Assembly: GCF_016908375.1 (NCBI RefSeq)
Contig: NZ_JAFBDS010000001.1
Coordinates: forward strand, 467,142-531,141
Reading direction: 5' to 3'
DNA: 64,000 bases
Source of the DNA: Amphibacillus cookii
GTDB taxonomy: Bacteria; Bacillota; Bacilli; Bacillales; Amphibacillaceae
Part shown: piece by piece, positions 8,452 through 17,268 of the stretch
Layout of the letters: each line of letters opens with the position of its first letter
Numbering within the stretch: the first letter of the stretch is position 1
Made by a program: the position numbers and the translations under genes
Notes under the pieces: generated by a model
Seen by the model: only the letters and a program-made list of their open reading frames with translations
Told to the model about the DNA's origin: nothing
Database searches by the model: none

Positions 8452-9027
8452 TTAAAGCTGTAAGGATTGGTAGAAACGTTCAATTTTGTTTGGTGTTGGT
8501 TTTGTCTTCAACGATAAAGTATTGATTAATTCTTCCATTACAGCTTCTGCCTTTTGGCGGGTTTGAGCTTCCACCTCTAATTCATAATCGATTTTGTGAT
8601 TGTAAGTACTCATGTCAGCAACCACTAACGCACCACGAAATTCGATTTCGATACGCTCAGTCACTAAAGCACCACCATAGTGGAGTTGATCAAGGTGAAC
8701 GCCCAGCTCGATCAGTTGGTCTTCAATGGCTTGAGTGCTAGTTGGCTGATTGTTTAACCAATTCTCAGCTTGCTTTTTTGATAAATAGTCATGTGTCTCG
8801 AGTAAACCGTCAGGATGAGGTTGCTTTAATGTAAGCGTAAACTGATCATCTTTGTAGCGAATCCTTAATGCAGCCCCCTTGTTTTTTAAATCAAAATGGG
8901 GCGTTTCGAAATAATAATTAATTTGTTTCTTAGGAGGCACTGTTGAACAATTAAGATAATCTAATAGCGAACGGTATTCTTCTTCAGTTAATAACAATTT
9001 ACATTCAATTTCAATTTCCTGGTTCAT
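8452..9027 (-). CDS. CYTH domain protein (YjbK-like), putative triphosphatase
   Basis: The 191-residue protein starts NQEIEIECKLLLT, the EXEXK signature of CYTH triphosphate tunnel enzymes. Further charged tunnel residues are in ALRIRYKD, FTLTLKQP, ERIEIEFR and DYELEVEA. It matches B. subtilis YjbK in position. Inorganic triphosphatase or another triphosphate hydrolase is the usual suggestion; the substrate here is not shown. It lies upstream of spxH on the same strand and diverges from the (p)ppGpp synthetase gene. Confidence 0.9.
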   Translation of the reverse strand: MNQEIEIECKLLLTEEEYRSLLDYLNCSTVPPKKQINYYFETPHFDLKNKGAALRIRYKDDQFTLTLKQPHPDGLLETHDYLSKKQAENWLNNQPTSTQAIEDQLIELGVHLDQLHYGGALVTERIEIEFRGALVVADMSTYNHKIDYELEVEAQTRQKAEAVMEELINTLSLKTKPTPNKIERFYQSLQL

Positions 9028-9279
9028 ATTAAAAGGACTCCTTCATTAAATTATCTTTATCAAGTATAGTCTATTTATGAATCAAAAGTCGAGAAATAGG
9101 CTGTCGAAAATAATTTTGCTTATGATACAATATAATAATATGGACAATGCTAAGTTAAAAATGACAAATATATTACGATAAAGTTATTAAGAAGCTAATG
9201 AAAATTTATTTAGTTCCGATATTGAGGGTAATATTTTCTCCTGTTTACATGTATTTAGATAATTAAAGGCGGTGCTATT

Positions 9280-9930
9280 GTGGAAACACAGGATAATTGG
9301 ACGACTTTTTTGGTTCCTTATACACAAGTTGTTGAGGAATTAAAGGTTAAGTTGCGTGGCATGCGCGCGCAGTATGAAATTGAGGCAAAGCATTCACCAA
9401 TTGAATTAGTGACGGGACGTGTGAAACCTGTCTCCAGCATTCTAGATAAGGCCACACGAAAGGGCATTTCAAAAAATCAAATTGAGGAAGTGATTCAAGA
9501 TATTGCAGGGGTAAGAGTTGTGTGCCAATTTGTTGGGGATATTTATTCAATAGTACATTTATTGAGGTCTCGCCATGATTTTAATATTTTTGAAGAAAAA
9601 GATTACATAAAAAACAAGAAAGAAAGTGGATACCGATCATATCATGTTATTATTCGTTATCCTGTAGCTACTATCCATGGAAAGAAACAAGTTCTCGCTG
9701 AAATTCAAATTCGAACTTTAGCCATGAATTTTTGGGCAACTAATGAACATTCTTTAAATTATAAGTATAGTGGTCAAATTCCAACAGAGATAAAGGCAAG
9801 GCTGAAACGAGCAGCTGAAGCGGCTTTTCAGTTAGATGAAGAAATGTCTCAAATTAAAGATGAAGTCCAAGAGGCACAGTGGATCTTTCACCAACTTAAA
9901 AGTAAAGCACACAAAAAAGGGGGAAGCTAA
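9280..9930 (+). CDS. relQ: Small alarmone synthetase, GTP pyrophosphokinase (YjbM/RelQ)
   Basis: The 216-residue protein is a stand-alone RelA/SpoT synthetase domain that makes (p)ppGpp from ATP and GTP/GDP. It lacks hydrolase and TGS domains. Motifs include [47 protein letters not shown] and [14 protein letters not shown]. It starts at GTG after AAAGGCGGTG. Five bases separate it from nadK and the yjbO gene follows, the B. subtilis yjbM-nadF-yjbO operon order. Confidence 0.95.
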   Translation: METQDNWTTFLVPYTQVVEELKVKLRGMRAQYEIEAKHSPIELVTGRVKPVSSILDKATRKGISKNQIEEVIQDIAGVRVVCQFVGDIYSIVHLLRSRHDFNIFEEKDYIKNKKESGYRSYHVIIRYPVATIHGKKQVLAEIQIRTLAMNFWATNEHSLNYKYSGQIPTEIKARLKRAAEAAFQLDEEMSQIKDEVQEAQWIFHQLKSKAHKKGGS

Positions 9931-9935
9931 GCAAT

Positions 9936-10742
9936 ATGAAATTTGCGGTAACATCAAAAGGTGACCAAAAGTCGGATCGAATTAAGGCGATCATGGAACA
10001 ATATTTATTGGATTTTGATTTAGAACGAAATATGAAAGAGCCAGATTTTGTCATTTCTGTAGGAGGAGATGGGACATTTCTTCATGCGGTACATCATTAC
10101 TTTCATCGTCTAAAACAGACAGCTTTTATTGGTGTTCATACGGGGCACCTCGGCTTCTATGCCGATTGGTTACCGGAAGAAGTTGAAAAGCTTGTCATTG
10201 AAATTGCTAAGCAAAAGTTTGAAATTGTTGAGTATCCCTTACTATCACTGAAGATTTTCTATGAGAACAAAGAAGAAGCTGAGCGTTTTTTAGCGCTTAA
10301 TGAAACAACAATAAAAAAAGTTGAGGGCTCTGTTGTACTTGATGTGACGATAAAAGGTAAACATTTTGAACGGTTTCGTGGTGATGGTCTTTGTGTCTCT
10401 ACGCCATCGGGTAGTACGGCATATAATAAAGCTTTAGGCGGAGCGATCATTCATCCATCGTTGTCAGCGATGCAAATTACTGAGATGTCTTCAATAAATA
10501 ATCGAGTTTATCGAACGATTGGATCACCTTTAATCTTACCTAGTCACCATGTTTGTCAATTTAAACCAGTGGATAAAGAACAAAGTTTTATTATGACAAT
10601 TGACCATATTACCAAAAGTGTTGAAAATGTGACAGCGCTTGAGTGCTCAGTGGCGAAAGAACGTATCAGGTTTGCCCGATTTAGACCCTTTCCTTTTTGG
10701 AAAAGAGTACATGATTCGTTTATTTCAGATGAATGCTACTGA
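9936..10742 (+). CDS. nadK: NAD kinase
   Basis: The 268-residue enzyme phosphorylates NAD to NADP in the cytoplasm. [12 protein letters not shown] (about residues 43-54) is the catalytic GGDG motif. [30 protein letters not shown] and the IGSPLILP region complete the fold. Length agrees with Bacillus NadF (PpnKA). It lies in a tight operon with relQ and the pseudouridine synthase gene. Confidence 0.96.
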   Translation: MKFAVTSKGDQKSDRIKAIMEQYLLDFDLERNMKEPDFVISVGGDGTFLHAVHHYFHRLKQTAFIGVHTGHLGFYADWLPEEVEKLVIEIAKQKFEIVEYPLLSLKIFYENKEEAERFLALNETTIKKVEGSVVLDVTIKGKHFERFRGDGLCVSTPSGSTAYNKALGGAIIHPSLSAMQITEMSSINNRVYRTIGSPLILPSHHVCQFKPVDKEQSFIMTIDHITKSVENVTALECSVAKERIRFARFRPFPFWKRVHDSFISDECY

Positions 10743-10766
10743 GTTGAAGAAAGGTGTCGTATAACA

Positions 10767-11654
10767 GTGAAATGGCAAATAACAGAAGCTGAGAATCAAA
10801 TGATACTTCGTGAATTTCTAAGAGAACACGTCGGATTGTCACGTCATATGATCAAAGTCTTAAAATATGATGGAGGTAAAATTCTACTTAATGGACAGAT
10901 AGTAAATGTAAGAGAACGTTTAAGAGCTGGTGACCAAATCGAACTTGATTTTCCTAAAGAAGAAAGAGGACCACGGTTAATTCCAGAGCCAATTCACTTG
11001 GATATTGTATATGAGGATGACTTTCTTATCGTTATTAATAAACCAGCTAAAATGGCAACGATCCCTTCAGCACATCATCGATCCAAAACAGTTGCTAACG
11101 GTCTGATTGCGCACTACGATCATTTAGGTCTTGATTATACCGTGCATGTCGTTACACGACTTGATCGCGATACATCAGGATTGATGCTCATAGCCAAACA
11201 ACGATTTTGTCATAGTTTTTTTCATCAACAAAAAATTGAACGTCGTTATCAAGCAGTGATAGAAGGAAAACCCGAAAAAACAGACGGGGTAATTAATGCG
11301 CCGATTGCCAGAAAGCCTGATTCAATTATTGAACGGATTGTTTCAGAAGATGGCAAGCCAGCCGTGACACATTATCAAGTACTTCGAAGTGTCAAATGGG
11401 GTTCAATTGTCGATGTAAAGCTTGAAACAGGTCGTACACACCAAATTCGCGTTCATTTTGCTCATATCGGGCATCCACTCGTTGGTGATGAATTGTATGG
11501 TGGGTCAACTACACTCGTAGATCGGCAAGCATTACATTGTGTTTATCTTTCCTTTATACATCCAATCACTAAAACAAGGATACAATTGGAATCGGATTGG
11601 CCTGCTGATTTATTAAGTATAGTAGATCGCCCGTGTAACAATAAGCTAATGTAA
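10767..11654 (+). CDS. RluA-family pseudouridine synthase (YjbO-like)
   Basis: The 295-residue protein converts uridine to pseudouridine in RNA, probably in large-subunit rRNA. A short S4-like N-terminal domain is followed by the catalytic domain with HVVTRLDRDTSGLMLIAK, where the aspartate in RLDRDTSG is the nucleophile, and with LETGRTHQIRVHFAHIGHPLVGDELYGG. It starts at GTG after GAAAGGTG. It is the third gene of the relQ-nadK operon. Its exact target site is not predictable from sequence. Confidence 0.93.
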   Translation: MKWQITEAENQMILREFLREHVGLSRHMIKVLKYDGGKILLNGQIVNVRERLRAGDQIELDFPKEERGPRLIPEPIHLDIVYEDDFLIVINKPAKMATIPSAHHRSKTVANGLIAHYDHLGLDYTVHVVTRLDRDTSGLMLIAKQRFCHSFFHQQKIERRYQAVIEGKPEKTDGVINAPIARKPDSIIERIVSEDGKPAVTHYQVLRSVKWGSIVDVKLETGRTHQIRVHFAHIGHPLVGDELYGGSTTLVDRQALHCVYLSFIHPITKTRIQLESDWPADLLSIVDRPCNNKLM

Positions 11655-11753
11655 CTTATGGATATATAACGACTTGCAAGTCATCAGTATTTTTCTTTTA
11701 TGTTTTTACAACCTAATTAAGCTGGCCTTATCTAAAAGTGAAAATGGGAAGTT

Positions 11754-11783
11754 AAGACGAATGATGTAATAGTCATTCGTCTT
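11754..11783. terminator. Bidirectional hairpin between convergent genes
   Basis: AAGACGAATGA pairs perfectly with TCATTCGTCTT around an 8-base loop. T tracts are modest on both sides (TATTATCATTG on +). Confidence 0.65.
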
Positions 11784-11833
11784 ATTATCATTGTGCACAC
11801 TGAAGTAGGTGTATTATGTTGTCTCCGGCTCAA

Positions 11834-12574
11834 TTAAGTATAAGAAGTAAATTTCTCTTCCACATAAGGCTGTTGCGATGCAACGGTTACGATGTTTTCT
11901 TCTGGTAATTGAAAAGCAGCAAGTTTATTTCCGAAGACACATCCTAAGTCAATATTGACGGTTTTATTTATAAAACGCGGTTCTAGAACAGGGGTATGCC
12001 CATAGATGATCCAAGTATCTCCGTTATAATGCTTGGCCCAATCTAGTCTTACTGGGCGACCATCAGCTAATTTCTCACCAGTAATATCTCCATAGAAAAC
12101 AAATGTACGTACTTTTTTGTCACTTTTACCGATATATTCGGTTTTAATACCCGCATGTGCAACTACTGCATTTAAGGGTTTTATTTGCAAGTATAATTCA
12201 GCCTGCTCATACAATTGAATGAACTTTGCTCGAATAAGATCTTGTTCACGGGCTGAATATGCTTCAAGTTCTTCAACAGTTGTCTCTAAACCGTGTCGAA
12301 TTTGCACGTTATTTCCTAGGAAATAACGATAAAGCTTATTGCAATGGTTACCAGGTACATAATCTGCAATGTTATCTTGATGCACTAATTTATATACAAG
12401 TTCAATCGTTTTTAATGAATCGGGTCCTCTATCGGTGATGTCGCCAAGAAAAACTAGCCGTCTCTGTTTTGGATGAATATAGGATCCATTTTCTAATAAG
12501 TACCCCAGTTTACCAATAAGTTGATTTAACTCTTTATAACAACCATGTACATCTCCTATAACGTCTATCTTCAT
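11834..12574 (-). CDS. prpE: PrpE, bis(5'-nucleosyl)-tetraphosphatase (PPP phosphatase family)
   Basis: The 246-residue metallophosphatase carries the PPP signatures [23 protein letters not shown] and VPGNHCNK. PrpE of B. subtilis hydrolyses diadenosine tetraphosphate and acts on proteins in germination. The tail [20 protein letters not shown] is characteristic. It lies between the yjbO gene and fabI as in B. subtilis, but convergent with the relQ operon. Confidence 0.92.
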   Translation of the reverse strand: MKIDVIGDVHGCYKELNQLIGKLGYLLENGSYIHPKQRRLVFLGDITDRGPDSLKTIELVYKLVHQDNIADYVPGNHCNKLYRYFLGNNVQIRHGLETTVEELEAYSAREQDLIRAKFIQLYEQAELYLQIKPLNAVVAHAGIKTEYIGKSDKKVRTFVFYGDITGEKLADGRPVRLDWAKHYNGDTWIIYGHTPVLEPRFINKTVNIDLGCVFGNKLAAFQLPEENIVTVASQQPYVEEKFTSYT

Positions 12575-12831
12575 ACTTAACTTAGACCTTCTGAAAAAAT
12601 ATATAAAGATAGTCTAACATGAATTCGTTTTTCCATGTATTAAAGGACAAATGAATTGAAAGTAGCGGGAGAATAAAAAAGCAAGTGATCGGCTATTTTC
12701 ATAGCTAATTGTGGTTGTTGATTTTATTACTTGGAAAATAAGTCCGTATCATGACAAGGTTTGCGGAAACCCTAGTGAAGGTAGTCGTTAGTGAGTAAGC
12801 TAATGAGAAAAACTATAATTTTAAAAAATAG

Positions 12832-12876
12832 TTGAGTTTAATATATAGATCAGCTAAAATAGTATCAGGTACTAAT
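12832..12876 (+). promoter_or_regulatory. fabI promoter with FapR operator
   Basis: TTGAGT (12832-12837) and TAAAAT (12855-12860) are 17 bases apart. ATAGTATCAGGTACTAAT (12859-12876) overlaps the -10 box and matches the FapR consensus TTAGTACCxGxTACTAA in both half-sites. FapR represses fatty acid genes and is released by malonyl-CoA. The remaining sequence 12575-12831 shows no gene. Confidence 0.82.
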
Positions 12877-12909
12877 AACAAGTTATAATTCATTCAGGGG
12901 GCTAATAGC

Positions 12910-13689
12910 ATGAATTTCTCATTAGAAGGTAAAACATATGTAGTAATGGGTGTTGCAAATAAGCGTAGTATTGCTTGGGGAATTGCTAAAGCATTGGACC
13001 AAGCTGGTGCACGATTAATTTTCACCTATGCCAATGAACGATTTGAAAAACCCGTTAAAGATTTAGCGGCATCTCTAGATCGACAAGATGCATTATTTTA
13101 TCAATGTGATGTTACAAGTGATGAAGCAGTAGCTGAAACATTTCAAACAATTAAGAAAGATGTTACCGTCATTCATGGTGTGGCACATTGTATTGCTTTT
13201 GCACAGAAGGAAGACTTGAAAGGTGAATTTATCGAGACCTCCCGTGATGGCTATTTACTTGCACATAATATAAGCGCATATTCTTTAGTAGCTGTTGCAA
13301 GAGAAGCTACACCTTTAATGACAGACGGTGGAAGTATCATTACTTTAACGTATTTAGGTGGGGAGCGCGTGGTTCAAAATTATAATGTCATGGGTGTAGC
13401 TAAAGCGAGTTTAGATGCAAGTATGAAATATTTAGCAAATGATTTAGGTCAAAAAGATATTCGAGTTAATGCGATTTCAGCAGGTCCGATTCGAACACTT
13501 TCAGCTAAAGGTGTGGGAGATTTCAATTCCATCTTAAAAGATATTGAAGAAAAAGCTCCCCTTCGACGAACGGTAACGCAAGAGGAAGTAGGTTCAACAG
13601 CCTATTATTTACTAAGTGATTTATCACGCGGTGTAACAGGTGAAATCATCCATGTTGATTCTGGCTATAGCATATTAGGGCTGTCTTAA
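12910..13689 (+). CDS. fabI: Enoyl-[acyl-carrier-protein] reductase (NADH) FabI
   Basis: The 259-residue short-chain dehydrogenase reduces trans-2-enoyl-ACP in the last step of each fatty acid elongation cycle. It begins LEGKTYVVMGVANKRSIAWG, the FabI nucleotide-binding loop. The catalytic Y-x6-K pattern is in YNVMGVAK, preceded by LTYLGGERVV. The C-terminal VTGEIIHVDSGYSI is typical. A FapR operator overlaps its promoter. It is the target class of triclosan-type inhibitors. Confidence 0.96.
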   Translation: MNFSLEGKTYVVMGVANKRSIAWGIAKALDQAGARLIFTYANERFEKPVKDLAASLDRQDALFYQCDVTSDEAVAETFQTIKKDVTVIHGVAHCIAFAQKEDLKGEFIETSRDGYLLAHNISAYSLVAVAREATPLMTDGGSIITLTYLGGERVVQNYNVMGVAKASLDASMKYLANDLGQKDIRVNAISAGPIRTLSAKGVGDFNSILKDIEEKAPLRRTVTQEEVGSTAYYLLSDLSRGVTGEIIHVDSGYSILGLS

Positions 13690-13758
13690 AATTAAGTAGG
13701 ATAATGTCACGATATCATTCCTTTGATCATATAGTAAGGTGTGAGAGGAGGAATGCTT

Positions 13759-14226
13759 ATGAAACATCGCCCGATGATGTATATCGCTCAACCAGATTTA
13801 AAAGCACCGATTGCTCCAATGCAAAAAGAGTATTATTCAACTAAGGGGACGACGTATCCAGTTGAGCCTAAGCCACGAAGACAAGGACGTCCCATATTAA
13901 TTGAGCGCGATCAAAATATACCATCTACCACAGAACTTGAAGTGGACGAGGTAGAGGACCAAACTTTAACAGATGAAAAAAAGGACATGAAACCAACAAA
14001 GTTTAAAGAAATGACGATTGAAGATAAACTAACATATCTTAGTCAACCCTCATCGTTTCTGCCACGGCTTAATTGCCAAGTGAAACTCGCAGGTGAATCA
14101 CATAAAGGGAACATTACAAAAGTCGAGGATGATCAAGTATACTTTGAAGCAAAATTACCACCAAAACATCGTCAATTTCAAGTTAAGGATATAGAGGATA
14201 TTAAGTTAATCGGATTTAATAACTAA
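13759..14226 (+). CDS. cotO: Spore coat protein CotO-like
   Basis: The roughly 155-residue protein begins MKHRPMMYIAQPDLKAP and has a proline- and charge-rich N-terminal half. Its conserved C-terminal part has TIEDKLTYLSQPSSFLP, VKLAGESHKGNITKVEDD and LIGF. CotO acts in late outer coat assembly. I chose ATG at 13759: AGGAGG ends 7 bases before it, while the ATG at 13753 is too close. Placement after fabI and convergent with a CotZ-type gene matches B. subtilis. The hairpin after it serves both genes. Confidence 0.85.
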   Translation: MKHRPMMYIAQPDLKAPIAPMQKEYYSTKGTTYPVEPKPRRQGRPILIERDQNIPSTTELEVDEVEDQTLTDEKKDMKPTKFKEMTIEDKLTYLSQPSSFLPRLNCQVKLAGESHKGNITKVEDDQVYFEAKLPPKHRQFQVKDIEDIKLIGFNN

Positions 14227-14256
14227 CGAGGCTCAAAAATGAGCCTCGTTTAGTTT
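14225..14256. terminator. Bidirectional terminator between cotO and cotZ
   Basis: AACGAGGCTC pairs perfectly with GAGCCTCGTT around six bases. TAGTTTT follows on +, and AGTTATT on -. Confidence 0.8.
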
Positions 14257-14260
14257 TGAA

Positions 14261-14713
14261 TTATAGCGCATTGATTGCTGGTAAACAAGTAATATGACAG
14301 AAACATTCAAGGTTAACAGTGATACAGACACCTGTTCCTCTTAATTTGTTTGTTTCTTGTTCAACTGGGGACTTAGGATCATGTTTTTGTGAGCTTGGGT
14401 CTCTTAGCAACTCTAATACCGCACAATTATCCTTGTCAATACTTTTTACACGGAAATAAAAGCTACCAAATACATTCTGAATTTGATTAATGCGCGCACC
14501 GTAACCTTTGAATGGTTTACAGTCTTTGCAGTATAAAATAACGGGTACAGTATCAAGATCGCTAACTGGAGACACTTCCCCTAACAAGTCCGCAATCGAC
14601 TGTTCACAACTAGAATCACAGGTACAATCAACTAGCTGGTCTTGAGCATCGGCAATCTCTCTTAAAATATCTGCAACACAATTGCCAGTATCATATTTAC
14701 CTCCACAAGACAT
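14261..14713 (-). CDS. cotZ: Cysteine-rich spore coat protein (CotY/CotZ/ExsY family)
   Basis: The 150-residue protein begins MSCGGKYDTGNCVADIL, the typical CotY/CotZ start, and has about a dozen cysteines including CTCDSSC, LYCKDCKPF and LECFCHITC. In Bacillus such proteins self-assemble into the disulfide-linked outer crust or exosporium. RVKSIDKDNCAVLELL is the conserved core. The ribosome site AAAGGAGAT precedes the ATG. One member is present here, whereas B. subtilis has adjacent cotZ and cotY, so Y versus Z is not decided. Confidence 0.88.
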   Translation of the reverse strand: MSCGGKYDTGNCVADILREIADAQDQLVDCTCDSSCEQSIADLLGEVSPVSDLDTVPVILYCKDCKPFKGYGARINQIQNVFGSFYFRVKSIDKDNCAVLELLRDPSSQKHDPKSPVEQETNKLRGTGVCITVNLECFCHITCLPAINAL

Positions 14714-14880
14714 AATGCATATCTCCTTTCCATAATATTGGCTGACCGAATCGTCACTTATAGAATATGTTCAATCAACGTTGCAGTGTGGGCGGTATGG
14801 TAATTTTATTCTGTATGTATAGATATGCATCAAATTAAGAATAGTAGCATGCTATTAGTAAGCGTCACATTTCAGCTCAT

Positions 14881-14993
14881 ACAGATAATCGACCATAAAT
14901 TATCCCCTCAAAATAGAGAGTAGAGCAAATCGATTGAGGTGGGTGATAACGGGCTAATGTCCTGATTCAAGGTTCGTTTTATAATATAATCAA
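14881..14993 (+). repeat. R1 intergenic repeat, copy 3 (subtype 1)
   Basis: A degenerate left arm (CAGATAATCGACC) is followed by CCTCAAAATAGAGAG and CGATTGAGGTGGGTGATAACG. The right hairpin is shortened to CTGATTCAAGGTTCGTTTTATA. It lies in a 478-base gene-free stretch (14714-15191) with nothing else recognisable. Confidence 0.8.
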
Positions 14994-15191
14994 GTAAAAG
15001 GAGAAAAATTTAAAATTGAAATAATAATAATATCTGCTCCACTTGTTTGGCTTTAGTGAATCTGTTCTTTTCAGGCTATCGTTTTCGATCCAACAATCAT
15101 ATGGAAGTTTCAATTTTGTAGCACCAATTAGGTGAATGAGCATAGACTAATATCGACTTCATTCTCGTGAATAAAAGGAGTGATAGATAAG

Positions 15192-15452
15192 ATGGCTGAA
15201 GAAAAAGAAAAGAAAGTAATCAAAGTAAATGATCTAATTATTCAAGCAGACCATGTTCATTTTGAACCGACTGGTCAAGAAAGACGCCCACCATTTGATC
15301 CTTTTTTTGGGCGCAGGCCACCAATGCCTACACAGTCAGAAGCTGCTGAAACTGAAGATCAAGAAACACCTAAACAAGAGGGAGAATCTGAATCAGAAAA
15401 TGAACAGTCTCAACCTCAACCAGAACGTCGTCGCCCATTCTCATGGCTATAG
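15192..15452 (+). CDS. Small acidic, proline-rich protein, probably coat-associated
   Basis: The 86-residue peptide begins MAEEKEKKVIKVNDLIIQA and continues with HVHFEPTGQERRPPFDPFFG. It then has a glutamate/glutamine-rich tail ending RRPFSWL. It has no membrane segment. I chose ATG at 15192, since GGAGTGAT ends 7 bases upstream; the GTG at 15180 overlaps it. The position beside cotO and cotZ suggests a sporulation role, but I recognise no family and make no functional claim. Confidence 0.7.
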   Translation: MAEEKEKKVIKVNDLIIQADHVHFEPTGQERRPPFDPFFGRRPPMPTQSEAAETEDQETPKQEGESESENEQSQPQPERRRPFSWL

Positions 15453-15461
15453 TGATCTAAT

Positions 15462-15629
15462 ATGATAAATCACTCTCAATTTATAAAAAATTTAGCTATT
15501 ATAGAAAAACATTTAGTTAAAAATGAGCATTACTTTAGGAGACCAGAGCAAAAAGTTGTACCATATGTTGATCAATTGGAGCGGGAAATGAGAGCATTTG
15601 CAGATGCCTTTAGGCTATGGGAAGAATAA
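15462..15629 (+). CDS. Short helical protein of 55 residues, function unknown
   Basis: The open frame begins MINHSQFIKNLAIIEKHLV and ends MRAFADAFRLWEE. It is predicted helical and highly charged, with hydrophobic residues at helical spacing. It starts 10 bases after the previous stop codon with only weak ribosome-site similarity (AGTGAT), so translational coupling is likely. It sits between two small coding genes on the same strand and completes a tight three-gene run. The regular codon pattern and position are the support. Confidence 0.6.
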   Translation: MINHSQFIKNLAIIEKHLVKNEHYFRRPEQKVVPYVDQLEREMRAFADAFRLWEE

Positions 15630-15682
15630 AGGATTAAAAGCTGTGTAAAGCGGGTATATATGAAGTAAAGGAGGGATGATCC

Positions 15683-15970
15683 ATGGGTTATATACTACCA
15701 ATTGAAAATTATCAAGCAAAGTATTATCAAGAACGTGTGACGCAACCAGATCAAGATCCAATGCCAATCGAGCGTCCTTATCCCATACGACTTGAAACAC
15801 ATGATAATATACAAACAAACCAAGGGACAGCACAAGAAGATTTTACTGATTTAGAACGTGATAAAAGTGAAAATTCAAGTAGCCAACCATTGGTGGACAT
15901 CTCGTCCGGACCTTCACAAATATATGCTCAGCTAACGGGTATTGGCGGGCAAGTTAATTTATATGTATAA
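15683..15970 (+). CDS. Small hydrophilic Bacillaceae-type protein, function unknown
   Basis: The 95-residue peptide begins MGYILPIENYQAKYYQERV. It has a proline-rich acidic middle (PDQDPMPIERPYPIRL) and a more hydrophobic end (AQLTGIGGQVNLYV). The ATG follows AAAGGAGGGATGATCC, a strong ribosome site. It is the last of three small genes downstream of the coat locus and ends at a hairpin shared with the convergent YetF-type gene. I do not recognise a characterised family. Confidence 0.7.
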   Translation: MGYILPIENYQAKYYQERVTQPDQDPMPIERPYPIRLETHDNIQTNQGTAQEDFTDLERDKSENSSSQPLVDISSGPSQIYAQLTGIGGQVNLYV

Positions 15971-15973
15971 AAA

Positions 15974-16015
15974 AATAAGCCACTGTTACATGGTTTGGAT
16001 GTAAAGTGGCTTATT
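15974..16015. terminator. Bidirectional terminator between convergent genes
   Basis: AATAAGCCACT pairs with AGTGGCTTATT, and an inner TTACA/TGTAA pair extends the stem. TTTC follows on +, and A-rich sequence precedes it, giving T on -. Confidence 0.8.
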
Positions 16016-16660
16016 TTCTTGATATTCGGCGTAAAATATCTTGTCATATGAATCGATATTTTGTTGCTTTAATTGTTGGACAAGCCATTTTTGATCTCGA
16101 TCTATTTCGCTTAAATTATCATAAATGATCTCACCGTCATTAATTAAGGTAATAGGTAGAACAATCTTCTCAGGTGCTAAATTTAAATCAAGCCTATTCA
16201 GCGGTTGTGCCATTGTCTTCTTTAAAACAGAAACGGTTCCATCTGTTTCTAAGATTGCGTAATCAACATCTTGAACAGAGAATACATCTTTAAGACGAAG
16301 GAGATGCAACAGTTGATTCATGTCCAGTTTGTTTTTCTTCATTACATCACGTTGTAAGTGCCCTTTACTGATCACCAGTGCTGGTTTTCCTTCAATAAGT
16401 GCTCTTGATCTTTTGTAACGTTGACTAATAAATTCAGTTATATACATCAAACTTCCCCAAAGTATCACAGCAAAACCAATTTCTTTAATACCTACCTGGT
16501 CGTCATACAAAGCATTACCGACCAATTCACCAAGAATCAGAGCAGAAATAAAGTCAAACGCAGTAAGCTGTCTAATTTGTGTTTTACCAAGTACTTTCGT
16601 CATCGTAAATAAGACGATAAACCCAAAAATTGTTTCTATAAATATTGAACCGAAATGCAT
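15986..16660 (-). CDS. DUF421 membrane protein (YetF/YrbG-like)
   Basis: The 224-residue protein has three N-terminal membrane helices (within about residues 1-85). It carries the family motif GKTQIRQLTAFDFISALILGE split over helices 1-2. A cytoplasmic domain follows with GKPALVISKGHLQRDVMKKN, LLRLKDVFSVQDVDYAILETDG and SVLKK. YetF-type proteins of Bacillus are linked to spore germination membranes, but this paralogue's role is not established. The ATG follows GGGGGGAT. It is convergent with the small coat-region genes. Confidence 0.85.
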   Translation of the reverse strand: MHFGSIFIETIFGFIVLFTMTKVLGKTQIRQLTAFDFISALILGELVGNALYDDQVGIKEIGFAVILWGSLMYITEFISQRYKRSRALIEGKPALVISKGHLQRDVMKKNKLDMNQLLHLLRLKDVFSVQDVDYAILETDGTVSVLKKTMAQPLNRLDLNLAPEKIVLPITLINDGEIIYDNLSEIDRDQKWLVQQLKQQNIDSYDKIFYAEYQENKPLYIQTM

Positions 16661-16716
16661 GCCGATCCCCCCCTGTTGTTAAAAACAGCTTCGCCGAGAT
16701 TGGGAGGATTTATACG

Positions 16717-17148
16717 TTACCTAAGTGGTTTTTCCATTTCGACATGCTCAATACCGGATTGATGATAAAAAGGCTCAGACATCACTTGATAGCCAACAGA
16801 TTGATAGAAAGACAGCGCATGGGTTTGAGCGTGTAAAGTGGCGATATCAATACCGTGTGATGTTACAATGGCTTCTAATGCTAACATAAGTTGTTTACCA
16901 TAACCGCGTTTACGATAAGCTTTTAAGATCGCTACGCGTTGAATCTTTGCTTTGTTATCGATCAGACGTATTCTGGCTGTGGCTATTGGCTGTTGATCTA
17001 AATAGCCAACGATATGGATCGCATCTTGATCATATTGATCATGTTCTATTTGGGGATCAACCCCCTGCTCATTAATAAAAACCTGTTTGCGAATAGTAAA
17101 CGCATCTTGCTTTGTTGTTGCTGTCAATGCTTCAATGACGTCCATCAT
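16717..17148 (-). CDS. GNAT-family N-acetyltransferase (YjcF-like)
   Basis: The 143-residue protein has the acetyl-CoA binding motif QRVAILKAYRKRGYGKQLM (R-x-x-G-x-G/A type). The N-terminal IRKQVFINEQGVDPQIEHD and the C-terminal FYQSVGYQVMSEPFYHQSGIEHVEM are typical of the ElaA/YjcF branch. Its position downstream of the cot cluster parallels yjcF in B. subtilis. Two adjacent ATGs are possible starts. The substrate is unknown. Confidence 0.85.
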   Translation of the reverse strand: MMDVIEALTATTKQDAFTIRKQVFINEQGVDPQIEHDQYDQDAIHIVGYLDQQPIATARIRLIDNKAKIQRVAILKAYRKRGYGKQLMLALEAIVTSHGIDIATLHAQTHALSFYQSVGYQVMSEPFYHQSGIEHVEMEKPLR

Positions 17149-17268
17149 AAAAACTCCAGTCTTTTTTAAACGTTATTATATCATAATATGGATTTTAGAA
17201 AAATGGATTGAATTTTGTAGATATTTGTCGATAAATAAAGTGTAAGTTTCTTAAAAGGGGGAAAAGCA

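Noticed and set aside
15253-15465. Open frame of 70 codons overlapping the small acidic protein gene in another frame
   Set aside because: It has no own ribosome site and its composition is that of an out-of-frame reading; the 15192 start has the good site.
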